From NCBI GenBank assembly GCA_025454835.1, contig JALONQ010000002.1, positions 1-64,000 on the forward strand: a stretch of 64,000 nucleotides of DNA, written 5' to 3'. Position 1 is the first letter of the stretch; each line of letters starts with the position of its first letter. Origin of the DNA: Bacteroidota bacterium. Lineage in GTDB: Bacteria; Bacteroidota; Ignavibacteria; UBA10030. A model generated the notes under the pieces. It saw only the letters and a list, made by a program, of their open reading frames with translations, searched no databases and was not told the origin of the DNA. The translations under genes and the position numbers were made by a program. Below, piece after piece: positions 37,111-45,469 of this stretch.

Positions 37111-38210
37111 GCCGCCGATTCACCTACAGCCGCTGGAGGCCGGGGTCGCAGACCGACGAGCAACGGCTTCAGTCCCTGCTTTCCCTCTTCTCGTTCCTCG
37201 TCGTGAAGACGAGCGGCGACGTGGAGCAGGCCTTGGAGTGGCTCCGCGAGATCGCCAAGCGCTACGGCGTCTTCGACGAGGCACTCTCGTTCGAGGACCT
37301 GCTGCAGAAACTCAAAGACCTCGGCCTCATCGAAGAGGTGAACGGCACCCCCGCGATGACGACGCGGGGCGTGCAGAAACTCCGCCAGGATGCTCTTCGG
37401 CAGATCTTCCAGAATCTCAAAAAGGCTCCCGGCGGCGAGCACGAGACGCCGCACACCGGCGAAGGTGTCGATCGACTCAGCGAAACGAGGTCGTGGCACT
37501 TCGGCGATCTTGCGACAAACCTCGACCTGACCTCCACGCTCAGCAACGCTTTTCGCCGCGGCGGTATCGATACGTTCTCACTCCAGGAAGAGGACCTGCG
37601 GGTCTACGAGACGGAGCATACCTCATCCTGTGCGACGATCGTGCTCGTCGATATCAGCCACAGCATGGTCCTGTATGGCGAGGACCGCATCACGCCCGCC
37701 AAGCAAGTGGCCCTCGCGCTGGCCGAACTCATCCGCATCCGGTTCCCGAAGGACTACCTCGCCTGCGCCGTGTTCGGAGACGATGCCCGCGTCGTGAGTC
37801 TTGCCGAACTCCCTTTCCTCACGGTCGGCCCGTACCACACCAATACACGGGCTGGTCTGCAACTCGCGCGACAGTTGCTTCGAAAGCGCGGGAACGCGAA
37901 CAAACAGGTCTTCATGATCACCGACGGGAAGCCTTCGGCGATCACGGACGATGCCGGCAGGATCTACAAGAACCCTTTCGGACTTGACCCGCGCATTGTC
38001 AACAAGACTCTTGACGAGGCCGTCCAGTGCCGGAGGGAAAAGGTGACGGTCAGTACGTTCATGATCGCCCATGACCCGATGCTGGTCGACTTCGTCGAGG
38101 AATTCACGAAAGCGAACCAGGGACGCGCGTACTTCTCCTCTCTCGATGCACTCGGCGAATTCATCTTCGTCGATTACCTGAAGAATCGCCGCCGTCGCAT
38201 CGCCTCCTGA
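37107..38210 (+). CDS. VWA-domain protein (CoxE/BatA-like, cytoplasmic)
   Basis: A 367-residue protein. The N-terminal ~160 residues are helical and charged, and the C-terminal ~200 form a von Willebrand A domain. The metal-ion-dependent adhesion site is intact: DISHSM, a Thr in the later loop ([13 protein letters not shown]) and Asp in ITDGKPSA. No signal peptide or membrane segment is present. It overlaps the MoxR ATPase gene by 4 bases, so the two form one functional unit, the ATPase remodelling a client bound through the VWA domain. The start at 37107 is fixed by that overlap. Confidence 0.9.
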   Translation: MSRRFTYSRWRPGSQTDEQRLQSLLSLFSFLVVKTSGDVEQALEWLREIAKRYGVFDEALSFEDLLQKLKDLGLIEEVNGTPAMTTRGVQKLRQDALRQIFQNLKKAPGGEHETPHTGEGVDRLSETRSWHFGDLATNLDLTSTLSNAFRRGGIDTFSLQEEDLRVYETEHTSSCATIVLVDISHSMVLYGEDRITPAKQVALALAELIRIRFPKDYLACAVFGDDARVVSLAELPFLTVGPYHTNTRAGLQLARQLLRKRGNANKQVFMITDGKPSAITDDAGRIYKNPFGLDPRIVNKTLDEAVQCRREKVTVSTFMIAHDPMLVDFVEEFTKANQGRAYFSSLDALGEFIFVDYLKNRRRRIAS

Positions 38211-38242
38211 GCGCCGGTTTTCTTGTGTCTCAGGCGCTTTTT
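38210..38242 (+). terminator. possible weak terminator after VWA gene
   Basis: AGCGCC (38210-38215) can pair with GGCGCT (38233-38238) across a 17-base loop, followed by TTTT. The short stem and large loop make it weak, so readthrough into the HisA-like gene is likely. Confidence 0.35.
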
Positions 38243-38298
38243 GACGATTTTCCTTTTCGGCCCGGCCCCAAAAAGGCTCCCTGGCGGGCCGATTGCCC

Positions 38299-39063
38299 AT
38301 GCTCCTCATCTTCCCTTCCATCGAGATCCGCAAGGAATGCTGCGTCGAGGTCGTGCACGGCGTGGCCGGCCACGAGCGTACGTATTCGATCGACCCCGTC
38401 CAGATGGCGATCCTGTGGCGCGGCGAGAACGCGAAAACGCTCCACGTCATCGATCGGGACGGGATCGAAGAAGGCAAGGTGATCAACGATGAGATCATCC
38501 GGAGGATGGTCGCCTCGGTCGATATTCCGATCCAGGTCGGCGGCGGGCTTCGGACGTTCGAGGAGATCGAACGGGTCTTGTCCATGGGGGTCTATCGCGT
38601 CGTCGTCGGCACCGTCGCGGCTGAACAGCCTGAGCTCATCGAGCGGCTTGTGAACACCTTTGGAGCCCGGAAGATCGCCATCGCCATGTTCGTCCGCGAT
38701 GGCCGTGTGTATGTCGAAGGGGGCCATCGACGCACCGAGCGGACACCGATGGACCTGGCGCTCGAGATGCAACGGATCGGTGTCTCACGTATCGTCGTCG
38801 CCAACCGCACCCTCGACGGCACCCGCGAAGAGCTCTCCCTGCCGCTGCTGCGCGACCTGGCCCAACGGACCAACATCCGGCTGACCTGTTGGGGCGGCGT
38901 CGAATCGTACCGTGAATTGATGGACCTGCAGACGTTGGAGCGCTACGGCGTCGACTCGGTCATCCTGGGACGGCCGTTGTACGAGAACCGATTCCCTTGC
39001 CAGGCGCTCTGGCGCCTGAATGAAGAACAGCTCACCGACCTCGGACCGACCCGCAGGATCTGA
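38299..39063 (+). CDS. HisA/HisF-like TIM barrel lacking catalytic aspartates
   Basis: A 254-residue beta/alpha barrel of the HisA/HisF family. The phosphate-binding turns are kept (IQVGGGLRTFEEI; WGGVESYRELM; SVILGRPLY). The two catalytic aspartates of HisA are not: the strand-1 position reads IFPSIEI (Glu9), and the strand-5 position reads IAIAMFVRDG (Phe131 where HisA has Asp). No other his genes are in the window. It could be a regulatory or repurposed paralog acting on a phosphorylated sugar. The PfkB kinase follows by 5 bases. ATG at 38299 is used; a TTG two codons earlier is possible. Confidence 0.8.
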   Translation: MLLIFPSIEIRKECCVEVVHGVAGHERTYSIDPVQMAILWRGENAKTLHVIDRDGIEEGKVINDEIIRRMVASVDIPIQVGGGLRTFEEIERVLSMGVYRVVVGTVAAEQPELIERLVNTFGARKIAIAMFVRDGRVYVEGGHRRTERTPMDLALEMQRIGVSRIVVANRTLDGTREELSLPLLRDLAQRTNIRLTCWGGVESYRELMDLQTLERYGVDSVILGRPLYENRFPCQALWRLNEEQLTDLGPTRRI

Positions 39064-39068
39064 CTCGC

Positions 39069-40007
39069 ATGGACCTCACCGTCATCGGACATCTGAGCAA
39101 GGACAACATCCTCGGCCCGGTCGAGGGAGCGCCTCCCGTCGTGCAATACGGCGGCATCATGTATTCCGTGGCGACGCTGGCCGCGCTGGCCGGTCCGGAC
39201 GACACCATCCATCCGGTCTTTGGCGTTGGGCAGAAGGACCTCGAAGAGGTCAAAGAACTGCTGCGGTCTCTCCCGCACGTGGACATTTCGGGGATCTTTC
39301 CTGTCAAAGGGATGACGAACGATGTGACGTTCATCTACGGCCCGCCGAAGGCGCCGCGGATCGAATGTTCCAGTCACATTGCCGACCCGGTCCTCCTTTC
39401 TCGCATCAAGCCGTACCTCGATACGAACGGCGTGCTCGTAAATATGGTCTCCGGGTCGGACTTGACGCTCGAAACGCTGGACCACGTGCGGATGAACACG
39501 CGCGAGGCGAGGATCCCGATCCATTTCGATTTTCACTCGCTGACGTTGGGCATCGACCCGCAAGCCCGGCGGTTCCGCCGGCCCCTCACAGATTGGCGCC
39601 GCTGGTGCTTCATGCTGCACTCCATCCAGATGAGCGAAGAGGAAGCAGCCGGGTTGTCGGCGGAGCGGTACGACGAGCCGACGCTCATCAATCAACTGAT
39701 GCCCCTGATGGTCCAGGCGCTGCTGATCACGCGGAGCGACCGGGGGGCGACCCTCATCACCCAGGATGTCCACAAACGGCTGACGCGCCACGACATCCCG
39801 GGCGTCTCCGTGAACACCCAAGACGCGACCGGATGCGGTGACGTGTTCGGCGCCGCCTACTTTTCATCGGTCGTTTCAGGAGCGTCGCATCTGGAGGCCG
39901 CTACGAAGGCGAATGCCGCCGCAGCCGCACACGCCGCCACACCGGCGGCGGGCAAACTCGTTGCTCTCGTCGATCATCTGCGGCCGACCGCCGCGCGAAC
40001 GCCATGA
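39069..40007 (+). CDS. PfkB-family carbohydrate/nucleoside kinase
   Basis: A 312-residue ribokinase-like kinase. The N-terminal MDLTVIGHLSKDNI and GGIMYSVATLAAL motifs bind the sugar. The C-terminal signature NTQDATGCGDVFGAAYF contains the catalytic base Asp and anion hole (GCGD for the usual GAGD). HFDFHSLTLG and LITRSDRGATL fit the family core. The substrate is not evident. Upstream is the HisA-like barrel (5 bases) and downstream the DapD-like gene (4-base overlap), so it belongs to a compact metabolic operon. Confidence 0.85.
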   Translation: MDLTVIGHLSKDNILGPVEGAPPVVQYGGIMYSVATLAALAGPDDTIHPVFGVGQKDLEEVKELLRSLPHVDISGIFPVKGMTNDVTFIYGPPKAPRIECSSHIADPVLLSRIKPYLDTNGVLVNMVSGSDLTLETLDHVRMNTREARIPIHFDFHSLTLGIDPQARRFRRPLTDWRRWCFMLHSIQMSEEEAAGLSAERYDEPTLINQLMPLMVQALLITRSDRGATLITQDVHKRLTRHDIPGVSVNTQDATGCGDVFGAAYFSSVVSGASHLEAATKANAAAAAHAATPAAGKLVALVDHLRPTAARTP

Positions 40008-40846
40008 CCCTCAAAGAACGCATCGAAGCCGCCACCGTCTCCGACCTCTCGGACCCTGCGCGGCGTCAGGAAGCTCAGAAGGTCTTTTCCGAGCTTCGGT
40101 TCTTCCTCAATACCGGCGACGTCCGGGCGGCGCACCCGCAACCAGGCACTCCGACCGGATGGACCGTCCAGGATTGGGTGCGGAACGGTATCCTCTTGGG
40201 CATCCGCTCCGGCAACATCCATGAGACGCATCCCCACCGGGACCAGCAGTTCTTCGACAAACATACCCTGCCGTTGCGGCGGCTGACGGCCGAGGACGCC
40301 GTCCGGATCGTCCCGGGCGGGACGGCGGTACGTGACGGGGTGTATCTCGGACGCGGGGTCGTGATCATGTCTCCTTCCTACGTCAACATCGGCGCGTTCG
40401 TGGATGAGGCAACCCTCATCGACTCCAACAGCCTCGTCGGCAGCTGCGCCCAGATCGGCAAGCGGGTCCACCTCTCCTCAGGCGTACAGATCGGCGGAGT
40501 TCTCGAACCGTCGGCGGCTTGGCCTTCGATCATCGAAGACGACGTGTTTGTCAGCGACCTGGCGGCCATCCGCGGTACGGTCGTGCGACGCCGGGCGGTC
40601 ATCGGAGCGGGCGTCATCCTTAACGCGGCCGTGCCGCTTTTCGACCTCGTGAACAGAACGGTCATCCGCGCTTCGAACGGACTGCCGCTCGTGGTTCCCG
40701 AAAGTGCCGTCGTCATGCCTGGCAGCCGCACCATCCGCAGTGCGTTCGGGGCAGAGCACGGGCTGGCTCTGCAGACGCCGGTCATCGTCAAATACCGCGA
40801 CGATCATACGAATGCCCGCACGGCCCTCGAGCAAGCGCTGCGATGA
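40004..40846 (+). CDS. DapD-like tetrahydrodipicolinate N-succinyltransferase
   Basis: A 280-residue left-handed beta-helix acyltransferase. The N-terminal helical domain (LNTGDVRAAHPQ, GWTVQDWVRNGILLGIR) and hexapeptide region (MSPSYVNIGAFVDEATLID, VGSCAQIGKRVHLSSG, IGGVLEPSAAWPSIIEDD) match DapD of the lysine/diaminopimelate pathway. The first catalytic Asp (ATLID) is kept. At the FIGARSE position of standard DapD the sequence reads VFVSDLAAIRG, so the usual Glu appears to be lost. It may be a diverged DapD or act on another substrate. It overlaps its neighbours at both ends by ATGA. Confidence 0.8.
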   Translation: MTLKERIEAATVSDLSDPARRQEAQKVFSELRFFLNTGDVRAAHPQPGTPTGWTVQDWVRNGILLGIRSGNIHETHPHRDQQFFDKHTLPLRRLTAEDAVRIVPGGTAVRDGVYLGRGVVIMSPSYVNIGAFVDEATLIDSNSLVGSCAQIGKRVHLSSGVQIGGVLEPSAAWPSIIEDDVFVSDLAAIRGTVVRRRAVIGAGVILNAAVPLFDLVNRTVIRASNGLPLVVPESAVVMPGSRTIRSAFGAEHGLALQTPVIVKYRDDHTNARTALEQALR

Positions 40847-41754
40847 AGAGGGTCCTTCTGTGCGGAAGCAACGGTCTTCTCGGGCAGCAACTGGCGCTCT
40901 CGCTGAGTGTGCGGGCCGATCTGGAGGTCCTCAACACCGGACGTCAGCGGTCGTTCGTGTTTGACCATCATCTGTTCGACTACACCCAGCTCGATCTCAC
41001 ACAGCGCGGCGACGTTCGCAGCCTCATCTCGAGTTTTCAACCGGACGTTGTGATCAACACCGTCGCGGCGGTCGACGTCGATTGGTGCGAGCTGCATCAT
41101 GAGCAGGCGTGGCAGGGGAACGTGGCAACGGCCGAGCATCTGGCCGAGGCCTGCCGAAAGACCGGGGCACACCTCATCCACTATTCCACGGACTATGTGT
41201 TCGACGGCCGGCAAGGGCCGTACGACGAATCGGCCCGGCCCGGCCCGGTGAACTACTACGGAAAGACGAAGCTGGCCGCCGAGAACGCCCTGCTCGCCGC
41301 CGGCGTTCGGACCGCGATCCTCCGGGTCAGTCTGCTGTTCGGTTCCGGAACCGGCGTCAAGGGGAACTTCGGCCTCAAGACGGTTCGCATGCTGCGCGAG
41401 GGGACGATCGTTCGGGCCACGAACGATATCGGGACGAACCCGACGCACATCGCCGATGCCGCCGACGCGGCTGTGGCGTGTCTCGAACGGGGGACGACGG
41501 GCCTCTATCATGTGTCCGGCGCCACGTTCGCCACCCGCTACGAGTTCGCGCGAACCTTGGCGAACGTCTTCGGATACGACCCGGCGCTCGTCCAGCTCGT
41601 GAACGCCGGCGATCTGCGCTTGCCGGCGGCACGTCCGCCTTCGACCGGGTTCCGCCTCGACAAGGCGGGCCGCGAATTGGACTATCGACCCATGACCTTG
41701 GACCATGCCTGCCGTCGATTCAAAGACGAGCTGTTTCACCTTTCGACGAACTGA
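40843..41754 (+). CDS. RmlD-like sugar-nucleotide reductase
   Basis: A 303-residue extended SDR of the dTDP-4-dehydrorhamnose reductase type. It has the Rossmann loop GSNGLLGQQL, the domain motif VINTVAAVDVDWCE, the catalytic Ser/Thr in YSTDYVFDG and YxxxK in NYYGKTKLAAE, and a C-terminal SGATFATRYEFARTLA. All active-site residues are present, unlike several other paralogs here. The other rml genes are absent, so rhamnose synthesis is not certain. Related proteins include MAT2B-type non-catalytic forms. It overlaps dapD-like by 4 bases and touches the nickel transporter gene. Confidence 0.85.
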   Translation: MKRVLLCGSNGLLGQQLALSLSVRADLEVLNTGRQRSFVFDHHLFDYTQLDLTQRGDVRSLISSFQPDVVINTVAAVDVDWCELHHEQAWQGNVATAEHLAEACRKTGAHLIHYSTDYVFDGRQGPYDESARPGPVNYYGKTKLAAENALLAAGVRTAILRVSLLFGSGTGVKGNFGLKTVRMLREGTIVRATNDIGTNPTHIADAADAAVACLERGTTGLYHVSGATFATRYEFARTLANVFGYDPALVQLVNAGDLRLPAARPPSTGFRLDKAGRELDYRPMTLDHACRRFKDELFHLSTN

Positions 41755-42432
41755 ATGGAGTTTCTTCTCGCTCTCATATCCGGCTTCACGCTCGGCTGTC
41801 TGCACGCGTTCGATGCCGACCACATCGCCGCCGTCTCCGCGCTCTCGAGTCGTACGCGTCGCGGGTTCGTTGCCATGCGAATGGGACTGCTGTGGGGTCT
41901 GGGACATTCCACCATTCTGCTGCTCGTCGGGGGAACGCTGGTCGCGCTGCAGCTCCCGATCCCGCCGCCCGTCGAATGGTGGTCGGAAACGTTGGTGGGC
42001 GTGCTCCTCGTCGGCATCGGCCTCTGGACGATCTGGAAGGTCCGAAGCGACCGGCAACAGCATGTCCACCGGCATGTGCACGACGGCGCCGAGCACATCC
42101 ACCTCCACCAACACCCGGCACAAGGCACGCACGAGCACGACCATCACCACGGCAACTCGTTGTTCGCCGTCGGCGTGGCACACGGCCTGGCGGGGACGGG
42201 TGCCGTCATCGTGATCGTGCCCGTGGCGATGGCGTCATCTCCGATGAGCGCCGCTCTCTTCCTCGCCTGTTTTGGCGTCGGCACGATGCTCGCCATGGCG
42301 ATGTTCTCGTACCTCTTCAACGCTGCCATTCACCTGTCCCGATCGGTCCACGCGATCTCGTTCATTCGGGCTGCGGCAGGGGCCGCCAGCCTGGTCATCG
42401 GCGTGCTGTGGATCGTCGAACGCTTCCAATGA
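41755..42432 (+). CDS. nickel/cobalt transporter (UreH/NiCoT-like)
   Basis: A 225-residue inner-membrane protein with about six membrane segments. TM1 carries the metal-permease signature HX4DH (His17-Asp22-His23 in LHAFDADHI), and TM2 carries GLLWGLGHST with a further His. A His-rich cytoplasmic or periplasmic loop (~102-130; repeated VHRHVH, HIHLHQH, HEHDHHH) would bind Ni or Co. VAHGLAGTGAV in TM4 matches the family. It starts on the base after the stop of the RmlD-like gene. No urease or hydrogenase genes are nearby to show the metal's destination. Confidence 0.87.
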   Translation: MEFLLALISGFTLGCLHAFDADHIAAVSALSSRTRRGFVAMRMGLLWGLGHSTILLLVGGTLVALQLPIPPPVEWWSETLVGVLLVGIGLWTIWKVRSDRQQHVHRHVHDGAEHIHLHQHPAQGTHEHDHHHGNSLFAVGVAHGLAGTGAVIVIVPVAMASSPMSAALFLACFGVGTMLAMAMFSYLFNAAIHLSRSVHAISFIRAAAGAASLVIGVLWIVERFQ

Positions 42433-42439
42433 GAGAACT

Positions 42440-43705
42440 ATGCTCGACCCGAAATTCATCCGCGAAAACACCGACCGCGTCCGCGCAGGCGCCGAAGCGA
42501 AAGGGATCGCCGTCGATCTAACAGGGCTGCTGGCGGCGGACGACCGACGCCGCGCCCTGATCCTGGAAGGCGAGGCTCTGAAGGCCAAGCGCAACCAGGT
42601 CTCGGCCCAGGTCGGAAAAGTGAAAAAGGAAGGGGGCGACGCCGCGCCGATCATCGCCGAGATGGAGTCGGTGAAGGATCGCATTCAGAGGATCGACCAC
42701 GAGCTGCGCGAGGTCGAAGTGACGCTGAACGGCCTCCTCCTGACCGTGCCGAACCTCCCGCACCCCTCAGTGCCGGTCGGCCGGACGCCCGAGGACAACC
42801 AGCCGATCTCGTCGTGGGGTGAACCGCCGAAGGGCGATGCCGCCCTGAGGCCCCATTGGGAGATCACGGACCGTTTGGGGCTCATCGATTTCACGCGCGG
42901 CGCGAAGGTCGCAGGCGCCGGGTTCCCGTTCTACGTCGGAAAGGGAGCCACGCTCCAGCGGGCCCTGATCAACTATTTTGTCGATCAGGCCTCCACCCGC
43001 GGCTACTGCGAGATCTGGGCCCCGGCCGTCGTGAACGAAGACAGTGCGCGCGGGACCGGACAGATCCCCGACAAAGAAGATCTGATGTACGTCGCCGAGC
43101 GCGACGGCCTCTATCTGATCCCGACGGCCGAGGTGCCGGTGACCAACTTCCACCGCGACGAGGTCCTGAACGAAGCCGACCTGCCGGTTCGGTACGCCGC
43201 GTACACGCCCTGCTTTCGTCGCGAAGCCGGGTCGTACGGCAAGGATGTTCGCGGCCTCAACCGCCTCCATCAGTTCGACAAGGTGGAACTCGTCAAGTTC
43301 GTGCATCCAGATCGCTCGTATGACGAGCTCGAATCGCTCCGGGGCGATGCCGAACGGTTGCTGCAGGAGATCGGGCTCCCCTACCGGGTGCTGCTGATGT
43401 GCACCGGCGACATGGGATTCACGCAGACCAAGAAGTACGACCTCGAGGTCTGGGCCGCCGGACAGGGTCGTTGGCTCGAGGTCTCGTCATGCAGCAATTT
43501 CGAGTCGTTCCAGGCGAGGCGCATGAACCTCCGATACCGACCGACGGGGGGCGGCAAGCCCGAATTCCTCCATACGCTCAACGGGTCGGGGTTGGCGCTG
43601 CCTCGCGTGCTCGCGGCGCTCATCGAGCACTACCAGACTCCCGACGGCCGCGTGATCATTCCAAAGGTACTGCATCGCTACACCGGCTGGGAAACGATCG
43701 GGTAA
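42440..43705 (+). CDS. serS: seryl-tRNA synthetase
   Basis: A 421-residue class II synthetase. The N-terminal antiparallel coiled coil (~1-110) starts MLDPKFIRENTDRVRAGA. Motif 1 (~190), motif 2 with TPCFRREAGSYGKDVRGLNRLHQF and motif 3 with NGSGLALPRVLAALIEHYQ are complete, as is LIPTAEVPVTN. It charges tRNA-Ser. ATG at 42440 is chosen 7 bases past the nickel transporter stop, with GAGAG upstream. An open frame further back runs into that gene. The next gene begins 3 bases after its stop. Confidence 0.97.
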   Translation: MLDPKFIRENTDRVRAGAEAKGIAVDLTGLLAADDRRRALILEGEALKAKRNQVSAQVGKVKKEGGDAAPIIAEMESVKDRIQRIDHELREVEVTLNGLLLTVPNLPHPSVPVGRTPEDNQPISSWGEPPKGDAALRPHWEITDRLGLIDFTRGAKVAGAGFPFYVGKGATLQRALINYFVDQASTRGYCEIWAPAVVNEDSARGTGQIPDKEDLMYVAERDGLYLIPTAEVPVTNFHRDEVLNEADLPVRYAAYTPCFRREAGSYGKDVRGLNRLHQFDKVELVKFVHPDRSYDELESLRGDAERLLQEIGLPYRVLLMCTGDMGFTQTKKYDLEVWAAGQGRWLEVSSCSNFESFQARRMNLRYRPTGGGKPEFLHTLNGSGLALPRVLAALIEHYQTPDGRVIIPKVLHRYTGWETIG

Positions 43706-43708
43706 GGT

Positions 43709-45469
43709 GTGCGCTCCCTCCTTCGCCTCCTTCCCTATCTCCGCCGGCACCAGCGCGCACTGTGGTTCGGTCTTCTGACCGTCGTCGGCAGCAACCTCTT
43801 CACGGTCGCGCAGCCGATCTTCCTCGGCCGTGCGGTCGATGCGTTCAGTGAGAGCGTCAAGAGCGGTACGGCCGCAGCCGGCGACCTCCTCATGTGGGCC
43901 GGCCTCATCGTGGGATTCTCCCTCGTCGCCGGCACGTTCACGTTCTTTACCCGCCAGACGATCATCGTCGCGTCGCGACACATCGAATACGACCTCCGTC
44001 GCGACCTCCTCGTCCATCTTCAGCGCCTGTCGCATCGCTACTATCAGCACACGCCGACCGGCGACCTGATGGCCCACGCCACGAACGACATCGGCGCCGT
44101 CCGCAATGTCGTCGGCCCCGGCATCATGTACCCGTCCGATACGACCCTGACGCTCGTCATGGTCCTGACGCTCCTGTTCGTACGCGACTGGCAGCTGACG
44201 CTCCTTGCCCTCCTGCCGATGCCGATCGTTTCGTTCGTCGTCTATCGACTGAGCACCCTCATCCATCAGAAGTTCAACGAACGGCAGGAACAGTTCTCCC
44301 TTCTGACGACACGCGCCCAGGAGAATCTTTCGGGCATACGCGTCGTGCAGTCCTACGTCCGCGAGGAGCACGAAACGCGACGGTTCGAGTCGCTCAGTTG
44401 GGAGTATCTGAAGAAGAACCTCGTCCTCGCCCGTATCCAGTCGATCCTCTGGCCGCTCATGTTCATGCTCGTCGGCATCTCGATCGTCATCACGGTCTAT
44501 GTCGGCGGGCTGAAGGTCATCGATGGTGAGCTGACCATCGGCACCCTGACGGCGTTCCTGACGTATCTGATGATGCTGATCTGGCCGATGATCGCGCTCG
44601 GCTGGGTGATGAACCTCCTCCAGCAGGGTGCCGCTTCCATGAAGCGCCTGGCGGCCATCTTGGACACGGAGCCGGAGATCCGCGACGGAGAACAGACCGA
44701 TCATTCCATCACCACGTTGCCGGGCCGGGTGGAATTCCGCAACGTCAGCTTCCGGCACACCCCCGAAGGCCCCGAGACGTTGTCGAACATCGACCTCATG
44801 GTCGAACCAGGCATGACGCTCGCCATCATCGGCGCCACCGGGTCCGGGAAGAGCACCCTCGTCAACCTCGTACCGCGATTGTTCGACGTCACCGCCGGCC
44901 AGGTGCTCCTCGACGGTCATGACGTGCGCACCATCCCCCTGGAACTGCTCCGGCGGCATTGCGGTGTCGTGCCTCAGGAGACCTTTCTCTTCTCTGAAAC
45001 GATCGCGGACAACATCCGGTATGGCCAACCCCAGGCCACAGACGAAGCCTTCCGGCGGGCGGCGGAGATCGCGCAGATCGACGGAGACGTCGCGGGATTC
45101 CCGAAGGGCTACGACACCATGGTCGGCGAGCGGGGCATCACTCTTTCGGGCGGCCAGAAACAGCGGACGAGCATCGCCCGCGCGCTGCTGATCGATCCAC
45201 GCGTCCTTATCCTTGACGATGCCTTGTCCTCCGTCGATACCGGCACCGAGGAGCGTATCCTGCGGGGGCTCGGGGCCTTCATGAAGGGCCGGACCAGCAT
45301 TGTGATCAGCCACCGGGTCTCGACCGTCAAGCATGCCGACCTGATCATCGTTCTGGAAGCGGGCCGGATCGTCGAACGGGGCACGCACGATGAGCTTGTG
45401 ACCTTGGGCGGTCGGTACGCCACACTCGTGCGGCGACAGATGCTCGAGCAGGAATTGGTGGAGCTCTGA
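43709..45469 (+). CDS. heterodimeric ABC exporter subunit with degenerate Walker B
   Basis: A 586-residue type IV ABC exporter half: six membrane helices (~1-310), then an ATPase with Walker A GATGSGKSTLV, Q-loop CGVVPQETFLF, signature LSGGQKQR, Walker B LILDDALSSVDT and switch ISHRVSTV. The catalytic Glu after Walker B is Asp, as in one half of TM287/288-type heterodimers. It starts with GTG, 3 bases after serS, and its stop overlaps the start of the partner subunit (TGATG). Substrates of such exporters are lipids or hydrophobic compounds. Which applies here is unknown. Confidence 0.92.
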   Translation: MRSLLRLLPYLRRHQRALWFGLLTVVGSNLFTVAQPIFLGRAVDAFSESVKSGTAAAGDLLMWAGLIVGFSLVAGTFTFFTRQTIIVASRHIEYDLRRDLLVHLQRLSHRYYQHTPTGDLMAHATNDIGAVRNVVGPGIMYPSDTTLTLVMVLTLLFVRDWQLTLLALLPMPIVSFVVYRLSTLIHQKFNERQEQFSLLTTRAQENLSGIRVVQSYVREEHETRRFESLSWEYLKKNLVLARIQSILWPLMFMLVGISIVITVYVGGLKVIDGELTIGTLTAFLTYLMMLIWPMIALGWVMNLLQQGAASMKRLAAILDTEPEIRDGEQTDHSITTLPGRVEFRNVSFRHTPEGPETLSNIDLMVEPGMTLAIIGATGSGKSTLVNLVPRLFDVTAGQVLLDGHDVRTIPLELLRRHCGVVPQETFLFSETIADNIRYGQPQATDEAFRRAAEIAQIDGDVAGFPKGYDTMVGERGITLSGGQKQRTSIARALLIDPRVLILDDALSSVDTGTEERILRGLGAFMKGRTSIVISHRVSTVKHADLIIVLEAGRIVERGTHDELVTLGGRYATLVRRQMLEQELVEL

